Counted from the first letter of the stretch, positions 1-9,455 are shown. The stretch: 32,438 nt of DNA from Chloroflexia bacterium (GCA_013697005.1 JACCXM010000129.1:1-32438); one strand, 5' to 3'. Notes: a model not told the origin generated them from the letters alone. Made by a program: numbers and translations.

Positions 1-102
1 GTCTTCGCCGGGACCCATCCACGCCGGGGCCGGCCATGCTAGGGTACAACGCGGTCCTCGCGCGCCCATGCGCCGCGATGCCGCGAGTTGCGGAGGGGTT
101 GC

Positions 103-3100
103 ATGCGCGCGCCGTTCAGTCGCTCTCCACATCGTGGCTCCCGAGCGGCGCGGCGGAGCGCACTATCGCTCCGTAGTGTGCCCACGCAGTGGCTGCTGAT
201 CCTCTCCCTGCTGGTCAGTCTGCTGACGCCGCTGGCGCCGCTAACCCAGCCGGTGGCGGCCGCTCAAGGAAATGGGCAGTTTCCCCCACCGCTGCCGACT
301 CCCGGACGCGTCGCCCTGGCCGGGTCTTTCCAGACCGCGCTCGGGTGTCCAGCCGACTTCGATCCCACCTGCCCGCAGACGCAGCTTGGCGACGACGGGG
401 ACGGCTCGTGGACAGCGGTGCTGCCAGTCCCTCCCGGCGACTACGTCTTTCGCGTCGTCGCCTCCAGCGATGCGGAGCGTTCACTCGGCGACGGCGGCGA
501 TCCGAACGGGGCCGATCTCACGCTGAGCGTGCCGGGCAATGCCGCGGGAGCTTACTTCCGCTACGACAGTCTCACCGGCGATATCGTCGGTGTCCCGGTC
601 ACCAATGCCGCCACGCTCGTGACCGATCTGGGCGAGGAGTACCCCCTCGCTCCCGGAGTGGGTGGCGGCTATGAGATAGCCTGGGACGCCCAACCCGGCA
701 ACTACGGTTTCGAAATCCTCTTCAATGGGCAACCCGTGGCGCAGGACAGCATCGCTCTCGACGGACCGCGGCGGGTCGTCGTCGCGGTCGATGACGCCGG
801 CGCCGTGACCCTGAAGGACACCCTGCGCGATACCACGCTCGATGTCGCGGCGGTTGATGCCGCCGCTGCTCCGCGCCCAGGCGCCTGTTTCGCCATCGTC
901 GACGCCAATGACCGGCTGCGGACGCAGGCGTGCGACGGCGACGACGGGCAGGTCGATGGCTTCGTCGCACTACGCGTGCCCAACGGTCTCGAGGACGCCG
1001 ACTACTTCCTCCGCGAAACGTTCACTCCGGACGGCGGCGAAGCGACGGACGAGCAGCGGATCCCCCTCGGCGCCGGGCGCTTCGAGACAACCGTGGCTTC
1101 TGCCGGCGGCGAACTCAGCGTGCCAGCAACCGGGGAGCCTTCCGCTGAGCCGGCAACCGAAGTACCTGGAATCGTGCCGGCGACCGAAGAACCGGTTGAC
1201 GAGCCACCCGCGGGAACCGGACCGGCAGACGACCCGATCGCCGAGCCGGGTGAGCAGCCAGGGCGTCTTACCATTGTGGCCGTCGACGACGCCGGTCAGC
1301 CGCTGCCGGGCGCGTGCTTTGCGGTGGTGGAGTTCGGATTCGAGCTTTGTGATGACGACGGCGACGGCACGATTGATTTCGACGGTGTGCCCTCCGCACC
1401 GCTGACCCTGCGTGAAACCGTGCCCCCGGTTGGTTTCGAACCCGTCGGCGATCTTCCCATCAACATCGAACCGACCGGCGCGCGCCTCCTCGTGCCGCAT
1501 CGATCTAGCAGCGCCGAGACGCCGGCTGAGCCCGCGGAAATACCAACCGAAACGCCAACCGAGCCCGCGGAAGCACCAACCGAAACGGCGACGGCCGAGC
1601 CTGTCGAGACCCCGCAGACCGCCGCAACCGATGACGAACCGGGGCGGCTCGTCATTCTCGTCGCCGATGAAGACGGCAATCCGATGGCAGAAACCTGTTT
1701 CGATCTGCGCGGACCGGTCGAGTTGCTCGACGTCTGCGACCGCCAGAACGACGGCCAGCTCAACCTTCCCGATACCCCGCCCGGTGAGTACACCGTTACC
1801 CAGACCCAAACGGAAGCTGGCTTCACACCCGCGGATGAGACGACCGTGGAGGTGCCGCCGGGCGACACGATCGAGCTTCCCATCGTCAATGTCCCCGTGG
1901 GCAGCGATGCCGAGCAAGACGTGACCCCGGTCCCGACCATTCAGGACCAGGACCAGGACCCTGGTCAAGTCCTCCTCACGTTCCAGGGCGAAGACGGCGC
2001 GTCGCTGCCCGGCGCGTGCGTCGAGCTCACGGGCGAGGGACCGGACTCGTACATCGTCTGCGATGACAGTCAGGGAGACGAGAACCTTGCGCCCGGTCAG
2101 ATCGCGATCGCCGCGGTGACTCCGGGGAGTTACTCACTCGATCTCACACCGCCCGACGGTTTCGATGCACCGGAGCCTTCAACGATCGACGTCACTTCCG
2201 GCGCGGACGTGCCGGTCGAGATCGTCCTGTTCCAATCGCCGCCAGATACCGGCAGCATCGTCATTCTCGCCGAAGACGAGACGGGAAATCCTCTGCCGGA
2301 TGCCTGTTACACCGTGGCACTCGGCGAGCAGGCATTTGGACCGTTCTGCGATGACGATGGCGATGGCACCGTGACTATCGAAGGCGTCACCCCTGGCCCG
2401 CTTGCTGTCAGCGAGGAGACGCCTCCAACCGATTCGACGGCGGCCGACCCCGCCGTGCAGAATGCCGAGATCGCCGCCGGGGAAGAAACCGAGGTGATCT
2501 TCGCCCACGCCGCCGCGCAGGAGCAGGAAGCGGCTGGCAGCGTCGAGGTCGGTATCGTCGATCCCTCCGGCGCACCGTTCGCCGCCTGCGTTGAACTCGC
2601 TGGCGAAACGGACACGCTGACCGCCTGCGATGACGGCGACGATGACAGCGACGACCGGCCCGGTCAGGTGCGGTTCGACGCCGTTCCCGCCGGCCCCTAC
2701 ACCGTCGCCCTGACCGATCTCCCCGATGGCATCACCGCGCCAGACGACGAGACGATTGAGGTCCAGTCCGGCGAAACGACAGCGGTCACATTCGCGATCG
2801 TCTCCGGTCTGGGGACGCTGGTCATCCTCGTCGAGGACGAAGCGGGCACACCCCTCGGCGGCTCCTGCTTTACCATCGAGAGCCAGGGCCAAACCCAGAC
2901 CCTGACCGATGTCTGCGATCAGGGGGACGACGGCCGTCTCAATTTCCCCGATTTGGCATCGGGCGAATACACGGTCATCCAGACCCGTGCCGCCGCGGAC
3001 CGGCAGCTCGCGCGCGAGCAGGCCGTCACGGTTGAACCAGGGCAAACCGTCGAGATCACGCTGCTCAACCCAGGCGAACCAGAAACGCCAACCCCGACGC

Positions 3101-6100
3101 CGGAACCGACGACGACTCCAACAACGACGCCGGAACCCACCGCAACGCCGTCCCCGGAACCCGTGGTCACTCCCGTGCCCGAGGCCACCGTCGAGCGGCC
3201 GGCGGAATCCGGGGCAATCTCGATTGTCAGTCTTGCCCCGGACGGCAGCCCGTTGGGTGAAGGGTGTTTCAGCGTCACCGACACGGCAGGGACCGTGGTC
3301 GCCGAGCGCTGCGACAACGACAGCGCCGATTTCGATGGCGCCCAGGGCGTCGTCCAGCTAGGTGGACTCCCGTTCGGTGTGTACACCGTGACGCAGACCC
3401 AATCCGCGCCGGGCTTCACCCCGGCCGCGCCGGTCCAGATCGATCTCGGCGCAGAAGGCGCCTCCGTTGAGTTGGTCAGTGAAGCAGCCGCACCAGAAGT
3501 GGGCGCCGTCGAGTTCGCCACCTTCGACGACGCCGGCAACCCGGTCGCCGGTCAGTGCTACACCCTCGCCGGTGACGCCGGGACGTTTGGTCCCTTCTGC
3601 GACAACGGCGAAGGCGATGCCTCCGGCGATCCCGCGTTGCTTATCATCGAGGATCTCCCCACCGGAACCTACGAGGCGATGCTGGAGACCACGGCGGACG
3701 CGCCAGACGTCGAGCTGGGACAAGAGGCCCGGCAGCGCCGGTCCGTGTCGGTGCGGCGCGGCGATCGCCCCACGCGGGCCGAGTTCAGACTCCGCGCCCG
3801 GCAAAACCTGCGCGGCGATCTCCTCATCCGGGTGCGCGACCAGGACGGCGATTACCTCGCCGGCGCCTGTTTCGGACTGATCGAAACTGGCGCAACTGAA
3901 CCGAACGAAGAGGTCTGCGACAACGAAAACGGCGACGAAAACACCTCCGCCGGCCGCATCCTCATCACCGAGATCAGGGCCGGACGCTACACCCTGACCG
4001 AAACCACGCCTCCCGATGGCTATCTCCCCGCCCCGGATCAATCCGTTCGCGTGGCGGCGGGTGATGTACGCGAAGTCGCCGTCATCAACCAATCCGTACC
4101 GGAGCTGACCGCCACGCTCGACGTCGAAACGGTCGACGCCGCGGGCAATCTGCTCCCAGGGGCTTGCTACGCACTCCTGCTCGGCACGACAACGGTCGAG
4201 GCCTGCGACGACGACGGGGCTCTGGAAGGTATTACCGAGTTCGCCGATCTCGCTGCCGGTAGCTACCTCGTCCGTCAAATCCAGCCACCCACGGGCGGCT
4301 ATACGACCGCGGGCGACACGGCCACCCGGCTCGAACCGGGCGAGGCGGCGGTCGTCACCGTGGTCAACCAGGCGCGGCCCGGGAGTCTCGCCATCCGCAA
4401 GACCGACGACGCCGGGCAGCTTCTGGCGGACGCCTGTTTCGCCCTACGAAGTGGCGACCGCGCCATCTATACCGTCTGCGACAACGATGTCCGCGATGCT
4501 AATCGCGGCGTGGGGACCATCGTCTTCGGCACCGTCGCGCCGGGAACCTATCTCTTGCGCGAGACCCAACCACCGGCGGGGTATCTCGCCGCCGCTGACC
4601 GGGAGGTTGTCATCTCCGCCAACCAGCGGCGACAGCTCACCGTCGTCGACGCCTTGGCCCCGCCGCCGGAGCGGACCGGCGATCTGCGGGTCTTCAAAGT
4701 CGATACCCGCGGCCGCACCCTGGCTGGCTCCTGCTTTGCCGTGGTCGACGGCAATGGCCAGGTACTCGTTCCCCGCTGCGATGCCAATGACGGCGCCGAC
4801 GATGGGGTGATCCTCCTCGCCGGTATCGCCCCCGGCAACTACACGCTGCGCGAAACGCGCCGCCCCTCCGCGGACTACGAACTCGCGGCCGACGTCGCCG
4901 TGACGATCGTCGAGAACCGGACGGTCGACGTCGAGGTCGAAAATCGACTCCGCAATGGCCGCATCCTCATCCGCAAGATCGACCCCAATGGAGCACCTCT
5001 GGCAGGCGCCTGTTTCGATATCGTCGAAGACGCGGCGGGTGAATCGTGTACCGATGCCAACGGGACGGTCACCTTTAGCGGTCTCGTGCCGGGCATCTAT
5101 CGGGTGGTCGAAACCGAAGCGCCGCCGGGCCACCTCGGTGGACCAGCGCTCGATCCGGTCACGGTGCGGCCGGGAAGCACGACGACGGTCGATGTGGTCA
5201 ACCAACCCGCGCCGCCGCCGCCGGACAGTGGCTCGATTCAGATCAGGAAGTTCGTCTGTCCGGTCGAGCCGGGTGGCGGCGGGATCGTCTTCGTCGACTC
5301 GTCCAATCCGGACGGCGGCGGTCTGGCCCGCACCGCGGGGTGCACCGTTGGCGACGCCGCCTTCGTGCTCGACGGTCCAGCGGGGCCGATCGAGTTCCGC
5401 ACCGGCGCCGGCGGGCGCTTCCAGACCACCCTCGAGACCGGGGAGTACGTGCTCACCGAGCTGGCCACCGGCGCGGCGGAAGCGCTGACCGTGTCGGTCA
5501 ACGTCTTGACCACGGTTGTGGTCGTCAACTACGTCGAACCGGAAGGGGAACAGCCGGCGACGATCGACGTCATCAAGTACACCTGCGGGCCAGGTTTCCA
5601 GGGCCGCGTCTGGCTCGATTTCGCCGAGTCCTGCCGCGGCGATGAAAACCTCACCAACAACGTCGGGTTCCGGATTTCCGGGGCGGTCTCGGCGCGGCGG
5701 GTGACTGGCGATGCAGGAGTCGGCGGCGTGACCCAATTCACTGCGCTGCCCGCTGGCGATTACCGCCTGCGCGAAGAAACGCCCCTCGGCACGGTGGCGG
5801 TCTACGCCTTCTGCGGAATCGATCCGGCCTCGCCGAATGGGCGCGGGGTGGGCAACGCGGTGAATCTGCGGCTCGCCGCGGGGCAGATCGTGACCTGCCA
5901 CTGGTTCAACGTACCGGAGGATCTGGCCGGGGACACCGGGGCGGTGACGGTTTACAAATACGCCTGCCCGATCACCGTGCCGCCTACCACCTTCGACTGG
6001 TATGGCCGCTGCGATCCCCAGGGTCAGGGCGTCCGCTTCACGCTTTCCGTGCCCGATGGCGACCAGTTCCTGCCAGTCGTCACCGGCGCCACCGACGGCG

Positions 6101-6375
6101 ACGGCATCCTGCGTTTCACGCGGTTGCAACCCGGGACCTATCAACTGACGGAAGTCGACGCCACCTGGTGCCACGCCGAATCGGACAACGTCAACCGGGA
6201 CGGCAATGTCATTGTCGAGGCCGGCGAGCGCGCCAGTGTCTGGATTTTCAACTGCGTCGGGGCGAAGAATCCGCCCAACACCGGCGCCGGGCCGATGTGG
6301 ACCGCCGAGAGTCAGAAGTCGGACTCCCGACTTCCGGCTTCCGGCTTCCGGCTCAGATGGCGCAGCGCGTCATAA
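103..6375 (+). CDS. Giant secreted CnaB/prealbumin-fold repeat (stalk-like) protein
   Basis: A 2,090-residue secreted protein, probably a surface stalk or adhesin-like scaffold. I chose the ATG at 103 over an in-frame TTG at 88 because GGAGGGG lies six bases upstream. Residues 1-55 form a long signal peptide: an Arg-rich n-region, a Leu-rich core and an Ala-x-Ala end. Next comes a segment (GSFQTALGCPADFDPTCPQT) that resembles the X25 domain of bacterial pullulanases, possibly followed by a degenerate second copy. Then follow 14 CnaB/SpaA-like units, each with a cysteine in the first half (GACF-type) and a second in a CD-rich loop, interrupted by three Pro/Thr/Glu-rich linkers. Three divergent domains (KFVCP, KYTCG and KYACP starts) close the protein. 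The C-terminus has a sortase-like PPNTG but no following membrane helix. Fold class is confident; ligand and anchoring are unknown. The protease gene follows downstream. Confidence 0.85.
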   Translation: MRAPFSRSPHRGSRAARRSALSLRSVPTQWLLILSLLVSLLTPLAPLTQPVAAAQGNGQFPPPLPTPGRVALAGSFQTALGCPADFDPTCPQTQLGDDGDGSWTAVLPVPPGDYVFRVVASSDAERSLGDGGDPNGADLTLSVPGNAAGAYFRYDSLTGDIVGVPVTNAATLVTDLGEEYPLAPGVGGGYEIAWDAQPGNYGFEILFNGQPVAQDSIALDGPRRVVVAVDDAGAVTLKDTLRDTTLDVAAVDAAAAPRPGACFAIVDANDRLRTQACDGDDGQVDGFVALRVPNGLEDADYFLRETFTPDGGEATDEQRIPLGAGRFETTVASAGGELSVPATGEPSAEPATEVPGIVPATEEPVDEPPAGTGPADDPIAEPGEQPGRLTIVAVDDAGQPLPGACFAVVEFGFELCDDDGDGTIDFDGVPSAPLTLRETVPPVGFEPVGDLPINIEPTGARLLVPHRSSSAETPAEPAEIPTETPTEPAEAPTETATAEPVETPQTAATDDEPGRLVILVADEDGNPMAETCFDLRGPVELLDVCDRQNDGQLNLPDTPPGEYTVTQTQTEAGFTPADETTVEVPPGDTIELPIVNVPVGSDAEQDVTPVPTIQDQDQDPGQVLLTFQGEDGASLPGACVELTGEGPDSYIVCDDSQGDENLAPGQIAIAAVTPGSYSLDLTPPDGFDAPEPSTIDVTSGADVPVEIVLFQSPPDTGSIVILAEDETGNPLPDACYTVALGEQAFGPFCDDDGDGTVTIEGVTPGPLAVSEETPPTDSTAADPAVQNAEIAAGEETEVIFAHAAAQEQEAAGSVEVGIVDPSGAPFAACVELAGETDTLTACDDGDDDSDDRPGQVRFDAVPAGPYTVALTDLPDGITAPDDETIEVQSGETTAVTFAIVSGLGTLVILVEDEAGTPLGGSCFTIESQGQTQTLTDVCDQGDDGRLNFPDLASGEYTVIQTRAAADRQLAREQAVTVEPGQTVEITLLNPGEPETPTPTPEPTTTPTTTPEPTATPSPEPVVTPVPEATVERPAESGAISIVSLAPDGSPLGEGCFSVTDTAGTVVAERCDNDSADFDGAQGVVQLGGLPFGVYTVTQTQSAPGFTPAAPVQIDLGAEGASVELVSEAAAPEVGAVEFATFDDAGNPVAGQCYTLAGDAGTFGPFCDNGEGDASGDPALLIIEDLPTGTYEAMLETTADAPDVELGQEARQRRSVSVRRGDRPTRAEFRLRARQNLRGDLLIRVRDQDGDYLAGACFGLIETGATEPNEEVCDNENGDENTSAGRILITEIRAGRYTLTETTPPDGYLPAPDQSVRVAAGDVREVAVINQSVPELTATLDVETVDAAGNLLPGACYALLLGTTTVEACDDDGALEGITEFADLAAGSYLVRQIQPPTGGYTTAGDTATRLEPGEAAVVTVVNQARPGSLAIRKTDDAGQLLADACFALRSGDRAIYTVCDNDVRDANRGVGTIVFGTVAPGTYLLRETQPPAGYLAAADREVVISANQRRQLTVVDALAPPPERTGDLRVFKVDTRGRTLAGSCFAVVDGNGQVLVPRCDANDGADDGVILLAGIAPGNYTLRETRRPSADYELAADVAVTIVENRTVDVEVENRLRNGRILIRKIDPNGAPLAGACFDIVEDAAGESCTDANGTVTFSGLVPGIYRVVETEAPPGHLGGPALDPVTVRPGSTTTVDVVNQPAPPPPDSGSIQIRKFVCPVEPGGGGIVFVDSSNPDGGGLARTAGCTVGDAAFVLDGPAGPIEFRTGAGGRFQTTLETGEYVLTELATGAAEALTVSVNVLTTVVVVNYVEPEGEQPATIDVIKYTCGPGFQGRVWLDFAESCRGDENLTNNVGFRISGAVSARRVTGDAGVGGVTQFTALPAGDYRLREETPLGTVAVYAFCGIDPASPNGRGVGNAVNLRLAAGQIVTCHWFNVPEDLAGDTGAVTVYKYACPITVPPTTFDWYGRCDPQGQGVRFTLSVPDGDQFLPVVTGATDGDGILRFTRLQPGTYQLTEVDATWCHAESDNVNRDGNVIVEAGERASVWIFNCVGAKNPPNTGAGPMWTAESQKSDSRLPASGFRLRWRSAS
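835..5217 (+). repeat. Fourteen tandem CnaB-like coding units
   Basis: These are diverged protein-level repeats of roughly 75-130 residues. The first cysteine codon of each unit lies at 886, 1315, 1696, 2017, 2305, 2587, 2866, 3265, 3556, 3868, 4165, 4435, 4732 and 5011. Each unit has a strand ending D-x-x-G, the first Cys, a second Cys within an acidic loop (for example CDDDGDG), a G-x-Y strand and often an E-T-x-P-P-x-G-Y segment. Units 2-11 lack the Lys expected for a CnaB isopeptide bond; units 12-14 have it. The linkers at about 1135-1260, 1510-1630 and 3070-3210 are low-complexity Pro/Thr/Glu. Confidence 0.8.
6311..6353. repeat. Hairpin plus tandem heptamers inside the stalk gene 3' end
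   Basis: GAAGTCGG (6315-6322) and CCGACTTC (6327-6334) form a perfect 8-bp stem with a 4-base loop. It runs straight into three tandem CTTCCGG heptamers (6331-6337, 6338-6344, 6345-6351). Such heptamer arrays look like dispersed intergenic repeats. Here the element is translated as the last residues of the stalk protein, just after its PPNTG motif. Confidence 0.65.
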
Positions 6376-6450
6376 CACGCTACTATTCGCCGTTGGAGTA
6401 GGGTGCCGGCACTGCCGGCTGCACCTCGAGCGCAGCGGAGCGTAGACACA

Positions 6451-8478
6451 ATGCAGTTCCGGCATCTCCGTGGGGCGGCGCGCCTCTTCCTCGTCATGGT
6501 TCTCATTGCGGGAACCGTGATCTCTGGGTATCTCCCTGTCTCCGATCCATCCAGGTCGCCATCTGAGGCCGCCGCCCTCGTGGCGAAGAACAAACACGCC
6601 AGGAACCAGGGAACGCAGTCCACCACCCAGCGCCAGCAATCGAACGCCAAGAAGAACGGCCAGAACACAAAAGAGCCGGGCAAATCCAACAATCCCAACA
6701 AAGGCAAAAACAAAAACGCGGGCAAGAACAACGGCAAGTCGAAGCAGCGCCGCGGCAAGGCGTCCGGCTCGCTCGATGCCGGCCAGATCGCCGCGGCGAA
6801 TGCGGAGACCGTCGCGGCGTTGCAATGCGACGGCGACCTGACCGCGATCCGGGTGGACGGCCGCGTCTATTGCACGCACGGTGAGGATCCCGAGCGTTAT
6901 CGCGCTAGGACCGGGACCGGTGGAGAGGTTCGCGGGGCCGGCGCCGGCGAGACGGGGTCGCGGGCGCTCTGCATCGATGACGGCGCCTCGGGTGCGCGCG
7001 TACAGCTCGTCTACGTCTATCGTAGTGACCAACCCAACCGTCTGGCGGAGCTGCAATCCACATTTCGCCGGCTTGCCACCGAGATGGATGCCATTTTCGA
7101 CCAAAGTGCCCGCAAGACCGGGGGCTCCCTCCGTGTTCGCTTTGTGACCAGCGCCGGCTCCGGTTGCCAGGTCGACATTCAGCAATTGCAAGCGACCTCT
7201 GCTGAGGTGAGCGGATTCGACTCCCTGGTCGGCAAAATGCAGTCTGCCGGCTTTAATCGGATCGACCGCAAATATTTGATGATGGTCGATGACAGCGTGT
7301 TCTGTGGGGTCGGCACGTTTTCCGGCGGGACGGGCGCCGATAGCCCGACCACCCAGGCCCACAATTTCACCGGTTACGCCCGGGTCGATCTCCCCTGCTG
7401 GGACGCCGGGACCATGGCCCACGAGCTCTCGCACAACCTGGGCGCGGTGCAGTATTCCGCGCCCAACACCAGCGGCGGCGCGCACTGCATCGATGAGTGG
7501 GACGTCATGTGCTACTCCGACACACCGTACCGACCGGCCATGCGGATCGATTGCGATCCTGGTCTGCAAGACTTTCGCCTCGAGTGCGGGAGCGACGACT
7601 ACTTTGCCATGCAGCCCAAGAGTTCATATCTCGCAAGTCATTGGAACATGGCCCGGAGCATCTATCTGACCCCCGGTAATGGCCCGGCATGCGCTGATGC
7701 GAGGTTCGAACCAGACGATGCCTATTGGTACGACTACTGGGAGGTTCCGTTGCGCGCGTTTCCGATCGGTCTGACCGAGAAACACGCGTTCTGCGCGGAG
7801 TCAGGTGACACCGACTGGGTGCTTATCCACGCCACAGGCGGCACGGCTTACACGATCGAAACAAAGAATCTCGCCCCGGAAGTCGATACAAATCTGGTGC
7901 TCTACCGCGGGTTCGAGGAGATGGGCTGGGACGGTATGGAGGAATTCGGAGCCAACAACAACCGATCAGGTACCGATCTCTCATCGGTGATCACCTTCAC
8001 CGCGCCCAGCAACGGTTCGTTCCTGGTCGGCATCGCCAACGTCGGCCCTGGCGCCGGATTCGACAAGAGCTATTCCCTCTCCATCACCGAAGCTGGCGGG
8101 TCCGCATTTGGCGACATGTCCCTCACACCGGCCGAGGCGCAGCGGAGGGAGGCGTTCACCGCGACCGTTGTCGGTCGTACCTCTGGCGAAATGGTCGATT
8201 TCCGGTGGGAGCGGGGCGGAAAATCCGACCCGCTGGGCGCCGCCGTTGCCGGGGCGGATGGGATCGCTCTCGGATCTTTGGCTGTGCCGGGAGATGCTAT
8301 CGCGGGCGAAAATCAGATCGACGCATTCGCCGGCAATAGACTCGTTGGTACCGCGACGATGACCGTGGACGTGCCCACCGTGACAACGCCGCCAGCGCCG
8401 GCAGCGCCGCCAAAGAGCAAGAAGGGCAAGAAGGGCAAAGGCGGGAAGAAGAAAGGCGGTGGCAAGGGCAAACCCTGA
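6451..8478 (+). CDS. Secreted metzincin-like zinc metalloprotease with Lys-rich tails
   Basis: A 675-residue predicted extracellular protease. The ATG at 6451 begins a classical signal peptide (RGAARLFLVMVLIAGTVISG); an in-frame GTG at 6403 is less likely. A basic Asn/Lys/Gln-rich stretch follows (about residues 45-105). The catalytic motif HELSHNLGAVQ starts at about residue 324, with a Met-turn-like DVMCYSD some 30 residues later and nearby cysteines. The third metzincin zinc ligand, normally His, reads Gln, although a following HC could supply a ligand. The C-terminal half (ARFEPDDAYWYDYW onward) resembles a prepeptidase-type beta-sandwich, and the protein ends in a Lys/Gly-rich tail (KKGKKGKGGKKK). 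It lies 75 bases after the stalk gene on the same strand, so the stalk protein or the cell wall is a possible target. That link is inference. Confidence 0.75.
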   Translation: MQFRHLRGAARLFLVMVLIAGTVISGYLPVSDPSRSPSEAAALVAKNKHARNQGTQSTTQRQQSNAKKNGQNTKEPGKSNNPNKGKNKNAGKNNGKSKQRRGKASGSLDAGQIAAANAETVAALQCDGDLTAIRVDGRVYCTHGEDPERYRARTGTGGEVRGAGAGETGSRALCIDDGASGARVQLVYVYRSDQPNRLAELQSTFRRLATEMDAIFDQSARKTGGSLRVRFVTSAGSGCQVDIQQLQATSAEVSGFDSLVGKMQSAGFNRIDRKYLMMVDDSVFCGVGTFSGGTGADSPTTQAHNFTGYARVDLPCWDAGTMAHELSHNLGAVQYSAPNTSGGAHCIDEWDVMCYSDTPYRPAMRIDCDPGLQDFRLECGSDDYFAMQPKSSYLASHWNMARSIYLTPGNGPACADARFEPDDAYWYDYWEVPLRAFPIGLTEKHAFCAESGDTDWVLIHATGGTAYTIETKNLAPEVDTNLVLYRGFEEMGWDGMEEFGANNNRSGTDLSSVITFTAPSNGSFLVGIANVGPGAGFDKSYSLSITEAGGSAFGDMSLTPAEAQRREAFTATVVGRTSGEMVDFRWERGGKSDPLGAAVAGADGIALGSLAVPGDAIAGENQIDAFAGNRLVGTATMTVDVPTVTTPPAPAAPPKSKKGKKGKGGKKKGGGKGKP

Positions 8479-8490
8479 CCCCCTCCTGCG

Positions 8491-8889
8491 CTACGGCGTC
8501 AGCGCGATGCACTCCACCTCGACCAGCGCGCCGAGCGGCAGCTTCGCCACCTGAACGGTCGAGCGAGGCGGCGGCGCGCTTCCCAGGAACTGCCCATAAA
8601 CGGCGTTGAATGCCGCGAAATCATTGAGATCGGCCAGAAAGCAGGTCGTCTTCACGACGCGGTCGAACCCGGAGCCGGCGGCCGCGAGCACCGCCCCCAG
8701 ATTCAGCATGACCCGCTCCGTCTGCGCTGAAATGTCACCCTCAACCAGGGTCATGGTTTCCGGGTCGAGCGGAAGCTGTCCCGCGGTGTAGAGGAGCCCA
8801 TTGGCTACGATCGCCTGCGAATACGGTCCAATTGCGGCAGGCGCGCCATCCGTGGCTACGATCGACCGTTCTGCCCGAACGTCCGACAC
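8491..8889 (-). CDS. ridA: RidA family reactive imine/enamine deaminase
   Basis: A 132-residue member of the YjgF/YER057c/UK114 family. RidA proteins hydrolyse 2-aminoacrylate and related enamines released by PLP enzymes, acting as cytosolic trimers. The start is taken at a GTG preceded by GGAGGAAG; reading further upstream adds 44 residues of unlikely sequence. Visible family hallmarks are GPYSQAI near the N-terminus, YTAGQLPLDP, and PPPRSTVQVAKLP, whose Arg corresponds to the substrate-carboxylate-binding Arg105 of E. coli RidA. VEVECIAL forms the last strand. The gene converges on the metalloprotease with only 12 bases between the stops. Confidence 0.93.
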   Translation of the reverse strand: MSDVRAERSIVATDGAPAAIGPYSQAIVANGLLYTAGQLPLDPETMTLVEGDISAQTERVMLNLGAVLAAAGSGFDRVVKTTCFLADLNDFAAFNAVYGQFLGSAPPPRSTVQVAKLPLGALVEVECIALTP

Positions 8890-9122
8890 CGTCTCTTCCT
8901 CCCGTGATGCCGACGATTGCCGCTCGTGCCTCGACGTCAGTGTAGTCGTCGGGACAGAAAGTGGAGCCCAGTTCGGCCCACGTACTGCAATACACTCTCC
9001 GTCCACGCTGATGGCTCCCATAATCTAGAATTGGCAAGACCCCGGCGGCGCACGCTGGGAGCGTCTCGGGACTGCGCCGCCAAGCGGCGGAGCGACAAAT
9101 TTGAGCGGAAGGAGGAAGACCG

Positions 9123-9455
9123 ATGCCGTTCTACCTGACCCGGTTCAGCTACACGCCAGCGACGTGGGCGAAGCTCGTCAAGAACCCCGAGGACCGCCGC
9201 GCGGCAGCCACCCAGTACGTCGAAGCGATCGGCGGAACGATGCACGGGTACTGGTATGCCTTCGGCGATCACGACGCATACGCCTTGTATGAGGCTCCGG
9301 ATAACGTGTCGATGGCAGCCATGGCGATCGCAATCAGCGCGGGGGGAGCCCTGAGCTCCTACCAGACGATTGCCTTGCTGACGGTCGAGGAGACGCTCGC
9401 CGCCTTGCAAAAGGCCTCGTCGATCACTTATCGGCCACCAGGAGTTGAACGATAG
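9123..9455 (+). CDS. GYD domain protein
   Basis: A 110-residue protein of the GYD family, small ferredoxin-like (dimeric alpha/beta barrel) proteins without an established reaction. The family signature is visible as GGTMHGYWYAFGDHDAYALYEAPDN, with conserved Gly, Tyr and Asp around residue 40-60, followed by a helix rich in Ala/Met (AAMAIAISAGG). GGAGGA lies upstream of the ATG with good spacing. It is divergent from ridA across about 230 bases and precedes the VanW gene by 92 bases. It is probably an independent cytosolic housekeeping protein. Confidence 0.85.
   Translation: MPFYLTRFSYTPATWAKLVKNPEDRRAAATQYVEAIGGTMHGYWYAFGDHDAYALYEAPDNVSMAAMAIAISAGGALSSYQTIALLTVEETLAALQKASSITYRPPGVER

Noticed and set aside
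1-102. Promoter for the stalk gene
   Set aside because: TGCTAGGGT could be an extended -10, but no convincing -35 is visible.
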